Made by a program: the position numbers and the translations under genes. Shown piece by piece: positions 17,645-24,352 of a DNA stretch of 64,000 bases; position 1 is the stretch's first letter; each line of letters starts with the position of its first letter. Source of the stretch: Streptomyces sp. NBC_00691 (GTDB lineage Bacteria; Actinomycetota; Actinomycetes; Streptomycetales; Streptomycetaceae); NCBI RefSeq assembly GCF_036226665.1, contig NZ_CP109007.1, forward strand, positions 1,054,001 through 1,118,000, in the 5' to 3' direction. Under the pieces are notes generated by a model. It worked only from the letters and a program-made list of their open reading frames with translations, was not told the origin of the DNA and did not search any database.

Positions 17645-18307
17645 ATGTCCGTGATCTGCGTCGGCGGCATGATCGGAATCGGCAAGACGAGCGTGGCCGA
17701 GCTGATCGCCAAGGAGCTGGGCAGCGACGTCTTCTACGAGAGCGTGGACGACAACCCGATCCTGCCGCTCTTCTACACGGCGAGCGCCGAGGAGATCCAG
17801 GCCAAGCGGTACCCCTTCCTCCTCCAGCTGTACTTCCTCCAGACGCGCTTCGCCGCGATCAAGGAGGCGTACAAGCGGGGTGACAACGTCCTCGACCGCT
17901 CCATCTACGAGGACTGGTACTTCGCCAAGGTCAATCACGACCTGGGACGGATCAGCTCCCTCGAGATGCGGGTGTACGAGGGACTGCTCGACGAGATGAT
18001 GCGCGAGATCGACGGCCTGCCGTACCGCAAGGCTCCCGACCTCATGGTCTACCTCAAGGCGGACTTCGAGACCGTGCTCCACCGCATCGGCCTGCGCGGC
18101 CGCGACTTCGAACAGGACGAGGGCCTCGTCGAGTACTACCGGACCCTGTGGTCCGGCTACGACGACTGGGTGCACAAGCACTATTCGGCCAGCGACGTCC
18201 TCGTCATCGACATGAACCACACGGACATCGTCAACAACGCGGAGGACGCGACCCGCGTGGCCCAGGAGGTCAGGGACGCCCTGGCGGCCGCCACCCGACG
18301 CGCCTGA
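17645..18307 (+). CDS. Deoxynucleoside kinase family protein
   Basis: 220 residues, ATG after AGGGAGAAGTGAGG. P-loop GGMIGIGKTS at residues 7-16, the DRSIYEDWYFAK segment near residue 82 (DRS motif of deoxynucleoside kinases) and an Arg-rich lid GLRGRDFEQDEGLVEYY near 150. These match the thymidine kinase 2 / deoxyadenosine-deoxyguanosine kinase superfamily, which phosphorylates deoxynucleosides with ATP in the salvage pathway. Length fits the bacterial subgroup. Nucleoside preference cannot be told by eye. It is monocistronic, ending at a strong hairpin. Confidence 0.87.
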   Translation: MSVICVGGMIGIGKTSVAELIAKELGSDVFYESVDDNPILPLFYTASAEEIQAKRYPFLLQLYFLQTRFAAIKEAYKRGDNVLDRSIYEDWYFAKVNHDLGRISSLEMRVYEGLLDEMMREIDGLPYRKAPDLMVYLKADFETVLHRIGLRGRDFEQDEGLVEYYRTLWSGYDDWVHKHYSASDVLVIDMNHTDIVNNAEDATRVAQEVRDALAAATRRA

Positions 18308-18345
18308 CCCGGCGCGCGGGGCCGCCTTCCGGAGGTCACGCCCTC

Positions 18346-18389
18346 GGACGCGTTTCGCCCGCCACCACTGTGGCGGGCGAAACGCGTCC
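18346..18389. terminator. Bidirectional terminator, 20-bp perfect stem
   Basis: GGACGCGTTTCGCCCGCCAC and its exact complement flank a CACT loop. It lies between the convergent kinase (ends 18307) and lamin-tail gene (ends 18442), so it probably stops transcription from both sides. Confidence 0.85.
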
Positions 18390-18441
18390 CAGGGGCCGTC
18401 GGGCCGACTCACCTGTCGGGAGTCCGCGCCGTCGTCGTGGC

Positions 18442-19866
18442 TCAGCAGCTGACGGTGCCCCTGCGCAGCGCGTGGCCGCTCGTGTTGCTGTCGTCGGACC
18501 AGTACACGGGCTTGGTGCCGCCGACGCACTCGTCGGCTCCGGCCACGGTGAAGCCCTCGTTGTTGAGGTCGGGCATGCCGCTCGGGCGCTGGTAGGCGGC
18601 GTCCGGGGCGAACGCGCCCGAGGTGCCGATCTTCATCGTCCTGTGCTGGCCGCCGCACGTGTCGTCGCAGACCGTCCACAGGCGCGCGGCCTGCGGCTCC
18701 CACTGGAGCTCCATCACTCCGGCCATGCCGCTGACGATGGTGGCGACGCGGGTGGCGGCGCCGCTGTCCTGGAGGACGTACGCGTGGACCGCGCCGGTGC
18801 CCTCGACGCCGAGAAGGAAGACGCCCCCGGTGTGCGCGCCGTACCCGTTCGGGTCATAGGCCGCGCCGGTCGACTCGTCCTTGAACCCGGCCGCGACGAG
18901 GGTGGTGTCGGGGATCCAGGTGATGGCCTCGAAGCCGAGGTTGGAGCCCACGGCCGGCAGACCGGCGGTCAGGTTCCACTCCTTCGTGGCGGTCAGGGTG
19001 CTGCCGGTGCCGGTGGCGGCCTCGTAGCGGAGGACGGACAGGCGGCTGGTGCCGGAGGCGTCGCCGTTGCGCTCGGTGGCGACGTACGCGCCGCCCGCCG
19101 CCCCGGCGGCGGTGAGGGTGACGGCCTCGCTGTCGGGGCTGCCGCTCCCGCCGGGGTAGCGCAGCGTCTTGCCGGAGGTCCAGCCGCCGGCGGTGTCCGG
19201 CCGCCAGCCGCCGGAGCCGTCGCGGACCAGGCGCCACAGCTTGCCGGAGTTCTGGGCGGCCCAGAGGACGGAGCCCTCCTGGTAGAGGCCGCTGAGGTCC
19301 TCGCCGAAGACGTTCGACCCGTCGGCCGTCGCCACGGAGCTGCCGCCGGGCCAGGGCGCCGGGTTCGTACCGCCGCCCGTGCCGCAGTCGTTCGGCGCGC
19401 CCAGGGTCAGGGCGGCCTTCTTGAAGGCGCCCGTGCCGTCGGGGCAGCGCGACCAGGACGGGGCGGAGTGGGCGGTCCAGCTGTAGCTGTCGACGAGGGT
19501 GCTGCCGCCCGGCAGGTAGAGGCGGGCCTTGTCACTGGAGCCGAGACCGAACGCCGAGGCCACGGCGAACGCGCGGGCCGCGCCCGGGGCGAGCGTCGTC
19601 CCGGACGGGACCGAGAAGGTGTGGCTCGCGTCGTCGTCCTTGAGGATCCAGCCGGAGATGTCGACCGCGGCCGCGCCCTTGTTGAACAGCTCGATCGAGT
19701 CGTCGACGCTGCCGGTGGTCACCACCTCGTTGATGCGGATGTCGTCCGCCGGAGCGGCGTGCGCCGCCGGGGCGGCCAGCGTCGCGGCGGCGAGCAGCGT
19801 CGCACCGGCGACGGCGAGGCGGATCGGGGCGAGGCGGCGCCCCCGGGGAGCGCGTACTTCGAGCAC
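18442..19866 (-). CDS. Secreted lamin-tail-domain protein
   Basis: 474 residues, GTG start. The signal peptide runs to about residue 37 (LAVAGATLLAAATLAAPAAHA). Residues 40-145 form a lamin tail domain (IRINEVVTTGSVDDSIELFNKG, ISGWILKDDDASHTF, DSYSWTAHSAPSWSRCPDGTG). The rest is beta-rich with repeated blade-like motifs (GKLWRLVRDGSGGW, AYVATERNGDASG, ARLWTVCDDTCGGQH), suggesting a propeller. Bacterial lamin-tail domains often accompany secreted nucleases, phosphodiesterases or sugar-binding modules, but no catalytic set was recognised. The PQQ-type dehydrogenase lies 156 bp upstream on the same strand; they may share a transcript. Confidence 0.83.
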   Translation of the reverse strand: MLEVRAPRGRRLAPIRLAVAGATLLAAATLAAPAAHAAPADDIRINEVVTTGSVDDSIELFNKGAAAVDISGWILKDDDASHTFSVPSGTTLAPGAARAFAVASAFGLGSSDKARLYLPGGSTLVDSYSWTAHSAPSWSRCPDGTGAFKKAALTLGAPNDCGTGGGTNPAPWPGGSSVATADGSNVFGEDLSGLYQEGSVLWAAQNSGKLWRLVRDGSGGWRPDTAGGWTSGKTLRYPGGSGSPDSEAVTLTAAGAAGGAYVATERNGDASGTSRLSVLRYEAATGTGSTLTATKEWNLTAGLPAVGSNLGFEAITWIPDTTLVAAGFKDESTGAAYDPNGYGAHTGGVFLLGVEGTGAVHAYVLQDSGAATRVATIVSGMAGVMELQWEPQAARLWTVCDDTCGGQHRTMKIGTSGAFAPDAAYQRPSGMPDLNNEGFTVAGADECVGGTKPVYWSDDSNTSGHALRRGTVSC

Positions 19867-20022
19867 GGCGGGTCCGTCCTGAGAGAGTGGTGAAGGGCGT
19901 CACGAGACTCACGCCCGTCGCCGAACGCCGGTCGGCGTCGGACCCGTTGTCACATGAACGCCCGTCGAACGACAGACCGCACGTCACGCGCCGCGAGCCC
20001 GGCCCGACCGGCACGACAGGTC

Positions 20023-21177
20023 CTAAGCCGGGTCGATCCGGGAGACGGTGCCGCCGAGCGCGAGGGCGTACAGCTCGCCCGCGCGGCCCTCCACGAAGGA
20101 GATGACCTCGCCCCCGTTGACGACGAGGTCGTTCACCCCCGTCACCCTGCCGTTCCTCAGCGAGAGGGAACGGATGGTGCCGTCGCAGTAGTCGCTGAAC
20201 ACGTACTGCCCCCTGAGGGCCGGGATCGCGCTCCCCCGGTAGACGAACCCGCCGGTCACCGCGCAGCCGAGGCCGGTGCGGGCGTACTCGTGGACGGGGC
20301 GCACATGGTTCGCCGGCTCGGTGCCGCCACGGAAGGGGTGGTTGCCCTCCATCTGGGACCAGCCGTAGTTCTCGCCGCCCCTGCTCCTCGCGGGCGCCCA
20401 GTCGATCTCCTCCCAGTCGTTCTGGCCGACGTCGCCGATCAGCAGGTCGCCCTTGAGCGAGTCGAAGGAGAACCGCCACGGGTTGCGCAGTCCGTACGCC
20501 CAGATCTCGCCCCTCGCCTTCGGATCGCCGACGAAGGGGTTGTCGCGGGGGATCGCGTACGGCGTGCCCCCGCGGGGGTCGATCCGCAGCAGCTTGCCGA
20601 GCAGTGTGTCGAGGTTCTGCCCGTTGCCGTGCGGGTCGCCGCCCGCGCCGCCGTCCCCGAAGGCGATGTAGAGGTATCCGTCGGGCCCGAACTTGATGTC
20701 GCCGCCGTTGTGGTTCGCGTACGGCTGCGCCTGGGTGAGCACCGTGCGCCGGGTCTCCGGCCGGATCCTGCCCTTTCGTACGGCGAACTCGTCGATGGTG
20801 CTGGTGCCTTCGAGGTTCGTGTACGAGATGTAGAGGTGCGCCCGTGCGTTGTCGAACGCGAGTCCCAGAAGGCCGCGTTCACCGTCGGTGGTGGTCTCGG
20901 CGGAGATGTCGAGCACCGGCTCGCCGAGCCCGTGGGGACCCAGCACCCGGACCGTACCCGCCCGTTCGGCGATCCAGACCGTGCCGCCGGGGCCGGCGGC
21001 ACCGGCGATCGGGTTGCGTGCCGTGGCGACCGGGGTGAGCGAGATCTTCGCGGCCTTCGTGACCGACGCGACCGGTCGGCGGGCTTCACCGTCCTCCGCC
21101 GAGGCCGTGGTGAAGGCGAGGGAGGTGACGAGACCGAGGGTGCAGATGAGAGCCGAGCTTCTCGTGCGGACGTTCAC
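20023..21177 (-). CDS. Secreted PQQ-type sugar dehydrogenase
   Basis: 384 residues. GTG 21177 was chosen because AGGAGG lies 7 nt upstream and a signal peptide follows (ALICTLGLVTSLAFTTASA). The body is a six-bladed soluble glucose/sorbosone dehydrogenase propeller: GGTVWIAERAGTVRVL, ERGLLGLAFD, NHNGGDIKFGPDGYLYIAFGDGG, LLGKLLRIDPRGG, YGLRNPWRFSFD, IGDVGQNDWEEID, GENYGWSQMEG. These supply the usual PQQ and calcium ligands. Family enzymes oxidise aldoses outside the cell using PQQ. No PQQ biosynthesis genes are in the window. A DasR-like palindrome lies 142 bp upstream. Confidence 0.88.
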   Translation of the reverse strand: MNVRTRSSALICTLGLVTSLAFTTASAEDGEARRPVASVTKAAKISLTPVATARNPIAGAAGPGGTVWIAERAGTVRVLGPHGLGEPVLDISAETTTDGERGLLGLAFDNARAHLYISYTNLEGTSTIDEFAVRKGRIRPETRRTVLTQAQPYANHNGGDIKFGPDGYLYIAFGDGGAGGDPHGNGQNLDTLLGKLLRIDPRGGTPYAIPRDNPFVGDPKARGEIWAYGLRNPWRFSFDSLKGDLLIGDVGQNDWEEIDWAPARSRGGENYGWSQMEGNHPFRGGTEPANHVRPVHEYARTGLGCAVTGGFVYRGSAIPALRGQYVFSDYCDGTIRSLSLRNGRVTGVNDLVVNGGEVISFVEGRAGELYALALGGTVSRIDPA

Positions 21178-21318
21178 CGTGATCCTCCTGGAGGCGGCGA
21201 AGGGGAACCCGGCTGCTCGGGGCGGTGCGTGGGGCGACGCGACCCGTGCCGGCACGCAACCGGGGCGGGGGGACAGGGGTGGAGCACCGGCACGCAGGAG
21301 ACTACGGGGACTCGGTCG

Positions 21319-21334
21319 ATTGGTATAGGCCAAG
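21319..21334. promoter_or_regulatory. Possible DasR (dre)-like operator
   Basis: ATTGGTATAGGCCAAG contains the inverted repeat TTGG-N6-CCAA and matches about 11 of 16 positions of the dre consensus ACTGGTCTAGACCAGT as I recall it. It lies 142 bp upstream of the sugar dehydrogenase start. DasR couples GlcNAc availability to carbohydrate genes, which would suit the target. By-eye match only. Confidence 0.35.
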
Positions 21335-21386
21335 CGCGCCCTCGGCCGGACTGCCGGGGGCGCGGCGGGGGATGCGTGTCCCGGGT

Positions 21387-22211
21387 TCAGACCCGCGGGC
21401 GGGTGGCCGTGACCACGTAGTAGTCGATGTGGCGCTGCTCGTAGGCCTTCAGGAAGTTGCGCGGCCAGGTCCCCGGCTTCCACTGGTCCGACAGCCAGCG
21501 GTCCCAGCCCTGCCACACGTCCGGCCCGATGGACTCCGCCCGCGCGTCCGTCAGGCCCGCCCGGATGAGGGCCTCGGTCACGAGGGTGACGGGCCGCGCG
21601 ATGTCCAGCCCGTCGGCGAAGGTCTCCAGATACGACGCGAGGCGGACGCCGTGACCGGGATCGTCGTCCGGGGTGAAGAAGCTCGCGACGACCACGCGCC
21701 CGCCGGGCCGCAGCACCCGGGCCGCCTCCCGGGTGAAGGCCGACATGTCGTCGAAGTGCTGGGCGGCCTCGACGCTGTAGACGCAGTCGAACTCGCCGTC
21801 GCCGAACGGCATCTCCTCCGCCGCGCCGCGGACGAACCTAAGCGCCGACGGCGAGGCCTCCAGCAGTTCCGCGTTCGCCCGGCGGGCACGGTCCAGCTGC
21901 TGCGGATGGATGTCCATGCCGGTCACCCGCTCCGGCCGGTACTCGCGCAGGGCGAGCGCGCAGCCGACACCGAGCCCACAGCCGACCTCGACGACGCGCC
22001 GGCCGTCGAGGGGACCGGCGGCGCCGAGCACCTGCCGGTACATGGCCTCCTGGCTGCGGATCCGGTCGTCGACGGTGAGCGGTCCCGCGAGATCGATCGA
22101 ACCCCAGTGGCCGAAGTTGATGAACCCTCCGGCGAACACCGGGACCGAACTGAGGTCGGCCGGACCGTACGTCTCCCGCACCGTGGCTCGCATGCCCAAC
22201 GGATCCACCAC
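21387..22211 (-). CDS. Class I SAM-dependent methyltransferase
   Basis: 274 residues from GTG 22211, chosen because GGAGG lies 8 nt upstream; ATG 22193 and ATG 22340 are in-frame alternatives. SAM-binding motif I is VVEVGCGLGVGCAL, followed by VTGMDIHPQQLDRAR (motif II acid), EEMPFGDGEFDCVYSVEAAQHF and RVLRPGGRVVVASFF. It resembles the broad sterol/tocopherol/ubiquinone-type small-molecule methyltransferases; the acceptor is unknown. The MITE and IS481 element sit just upstream and may have separated it from the liv operon, which reads in the same direction. Confidence 0.83.
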   Translation of the reverse strand: MVDPLGMRATVRETYGPADLSSVPVFAGGFINFGHWGSIDLAGPLTVDDRIRSQEAMYRQVLGAAGPLDGRRVVEVGCGLGVGCALALREYRPERVTGMDIHPQQLDRARRANAELLEASPSALRFVRGAAEEMPFGDGEFDCVYSVEAAQHFDDMSAFTREAARVLRPGGRVVVASFFTPDDDPGHGVRLASYLETFADGLDIARPVTLVTEALIRAGLTDARAESIGPDVWQGWDRWLSDQWKPGTWPRNFLKAYEQRHIDYYVVTATRPRV

Positions 22212-22347
22212 CCGCGTCACCTCCGCGAACAGTCTGCCGTCCGGAGCCACCCCTGTCGACGGCGCCCCGCCCCACGCGACCCGAAAGGGTGCAGGACCGA
22301 TGACCGCCCACGGCGAGGACCGGCCCCACCGCGAAGACATCCGCTAG

Positions 22348-22518
22348 GGCCTGTCGTCAAACTCCCGTCGTCGCCCGGAGGGCGGCCCCGCGGCGTCTGG
22401 TGCGTGCTCTCGGTGTGCCGGGAGAAAGCCCTCGTACTGGACGTACTCGGGCTTTCGCCCGGTGCGGCGAGAGCGCGTGCCAGGCGTCGCGGGGCAGACG
22501 GGAGTTTGACGACAGGCC
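22348..22518. mobile_element. Fold-back MITE, copy 2 (171 bp)
   Basis: Same 171-bp element as at 10496-10666, in the same orientation, with 22-bp perfect terminal repeats and CTAG on each side (22344-22347 and 22519-22522). About four base differences separate the copies. Here the central stem is perfect (GAAAGCCC with GGGCTTTC). The right-hand CTAG became the target of the adjoining IS481 element, so the MITE arrived first. Confidence 0.85.
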
Positions 22519-22523
22519 CTAGG

Positions 22524-23577
22524 TGTATTGATCACGAGCGTTGTTGACACTGGTGTGGTCTTGAACATGGCAAAGACCTCCGGTGTGGTGGGAGCTGTCT
22601 AGGAACTCACCGCACGGAGGTCTTCGTGGCCCACCGTAATGCCCGGCTGACCGTCTTCGGTAGGAGACTGCTGGTCGAACGTGTCTGCTCAGGCCGTCCG
22701 GTCGCTCATGTGGCCGCCGAGATGGGCATTTCCCGGGCCACGGCCCACAAGTGGATCCGCCGGTGGCGGGCCGAGGGCGACGCCGGTCTGCATGATCGGG
22801 CGAGCCGGCCTCGCACGACGCCGCACCGGACCCCGGCCGCGGTGGAGGACCGCGTCTGCGACCTGCGGCGCAGCCGCAAGCTCGGCCCCGCCAGGATCGG
22901 CCCGATCGTGGGCCTGCCCGCCTCCACCGTCCACCGGATCCTGACCCGCCACCGGCTCAACCGGCTGGCCTGGCTCGACCGCCCGACCGGCACCATCATC
23001 CGCCGCTACGAACGCGAACGTCCGGGCGAACTCATCCACGTCGACGTGAAGAAGCTCGGCCGGATCCCCACCGGCGGCGGTCACAAGGTTCTGGGCCGCC
23101 AGGCCGGCCGGGCCACCCGTTCCGCCATGGGCTTCGACTACGTCCACTCCGCCGTCGACGACCACTCCCGACTCGCCTACAGCGAGATCCACCCCGACGA
23201 GAAAGTCGCAACCTGCGCGGCCTTCCTGACCCGCGCGGCCGCGTTCTTCCACTCCCATGGCATCGACCGCATCGAGCGGGTGCTGACGGACAACGCCTGG
23301 GCCTACCGCAAGGGCCTGGCATGGAAGGCAGTCCTGGCCGAGCTCGGTGCGACCGGCAAGCTGACCCGTGCCTACCGGCCACAGACCAACGGCAAGGTCG
23401 AACGCTTCAACCGCACCCTGCTCGACGAATGGGCCTACCTGCGGCCCTACACCTCAAACGACGAGCGGACCGAGGCCCTGGCAGACTTCCTCCACACCTA
23501 CAACCACCACCGCTGCCACACCGCACTGGGCGGACACCCGCCGATCAGCCGTGTCAACAACGCTGCGGGTCAATACA
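22524..23577 (+). mobile_element. IS481-family insertion sequence, 1,054 bp
   Basis: Imperfect inverted ends match at 23 of 27 positions (left TGTATTGATC, then AGCGTTGTTGACAC; right complement TGTATTGACC, then AGCGTTGTTGACAC). CCTAGG flanks both ends (22518-22523 and 23578-23583), the NCTAGN target duplication known for IS481. The boundary could be one base further out with a 4-bp CTAG duplication. It contains one intact transposase gene and looks recent. It sits between the MITE and livG. Confidence 0.88.
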
Positions 23578-23582
23578 CCTAG
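22626..23582 (+). CDS. IS481 family transposase
   Basis: 318 residues, GTG 22626 after ACGGAGG. An N-terminal HTH (VAAEMGISRATAHKWIRRW) and a second helix pair (GLPASTVHRILTRH) precede an integrase-type DDE core: ELIHVDVKKLG (first Asp), VLTDNAWAY (second Asp) and NGKVERFNRTLLDEWA (Glu), then the usual FLHTYNHHRCHTALGG. Complete and probably active. The TAG stop (23580-23582) lies in the CCTAGG target duplication, outside the element proper, so each insertion at NCTAGN supplies its own stop codon. Confidence 0.92.
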   Translation: MAHRNARLTVFGRRLLVERVCSGRPVAHVAAEMGISRATAHKWIRRWRAEGDAGLHDRASRPRTTPHRTPAAVEDRVCDLRRSRKLGPARIGPIVGLPASTVHRILTRHRLNRLAWLDRPTGTIIRRYERERPGELIHVDVKKLGRIPTGGGHKVLGRQAGRATRSAMGFDYVHSAVDDHSRLAYSEIHPDEKVATCAAFLTRAAAFFHSHGIDRIERVLTDNAWAYRKGLAWKAVLAELGATGKLTRAYRPQTNGKVERFNRTLLDEWAYLRPYTSNDERTEALADFLHTYNHHRCHTALGGHPPISRVNNAAGQYT

Positions 23583-24352
23583 GCCCTGTCGTGGCCGGGG
23601 CGATCGCGCCCCCCTCCGCCGGGTCCGGTGCCCAGGTACGCCTCCCGCACCGCCGGGTCCGCGTGGACCTCGGCCGCCGTCCCCTCCGCGAGAACCCGGC
23701 CGAGGTCGAGCACCACGACGCGTGAGCACAGCTCCATCACGAAGGCCACGTTGTGCTCGACCAGCAGCACCGCACAGTTCTCCTCGTCGGCCATGTGCCG
23801 TATGACTGCGCCGAGTTCACGACGCTCCTCGGCGGTCGTCCCCGATGCGGGCTCGTCCAGGAGCAGGACCCGGGGCGGGTCGGCGAGCGCGCGGGCAAGC
23901 TCGACCATGCGGGCCCGACCGACGGGCAGCCCACCCGCGTACGTGTCGCCGAGCGCGCCGAGCCCGCACTCGTGGAGCACGGCCGCGGCCCGTTCCCGGT
24001 GGCGACGCGCCGCCGGCCGCACTCCACCGCGCCAGTCCTGCGCCACGACGAGATTGTCGGTGACGGTCAACTGACCGAAGAGCTGCTGGCGTTGGAAGGT
24101 GCGACGGATGCCGTGCCGGGCCCGCCAGACGGGAGAGCGACGGGTGATGTCCGTACCGTCGTACGCGATCGTTCCCGCGTCCGGCCGCCGTATCCCCGAC
24201 ATGACGTCGAAGAGCGTCGTCTTGCCCGCGCCGTTCGGCCCGATGAGGCCGCAGATCTCACCCGGGCCGACGGAGAGGGTCACGTCGCGCAGGGCATGGA
24301 CGCCGCCGAAGCGGACGTCGATCCCGTTCGCGCGGAGCAGCGGGTGGCTCAT
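23579..24352 (-). CDS. livG: Branched-chain amino-acid-type ABC transporter ATPase
   Basis: 257 residues; ATG overlaps the stop of the upstream fused permease gene (ATGA), so it is coupled. Walker A GPNGAGKTTL near residue 38, FQRQQLF (Q-loop region), Walker B RVLLLDEPASG, switch His in VLLVEHNVAFVM, and the LivG-type C-terminal AYLGTG. The signature LSGGQ is degenerate: GLPVGRARMVELARAL. It energises import with the fused LivH-LivM-LivF protein and the lipoprotein receptor. Its TAG stop lies in the CTAG targeted by both the MITE and the IS, so the two insertions left its reading frame intact. Confidence 0.88.
   Translation of the reverse strand: MSHPLLRANGIDVRFGGVHALRDVTLSVGPGEICGLIGPNGAGKTTLFDVMSGIRRPDAGTIAYDGTDITRRSPVWRARHGIRRTFQRQQLFGQLTVTDNLVVAQDWRGGVRPAARRHRERAAAVLHECGLGALGDTYAGGLPVGRARMVELARALADPPRVLLLDEPASGTTAEERRELGAVIRHMADEENCAVLLVEHNVAFVMELCSRVVVLDLGRVLAEGTAAEVHADPAVREAYLGTGPGGGGRDRPGHDRA

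Noticed and set aside
22344..22568. Short minus-strand frame across the MITE and IS end
   Set aside because: It spans two mobile-element ends; the matching frame in MITE copy 1 is on the opposite strand, as expected for a palindrome.
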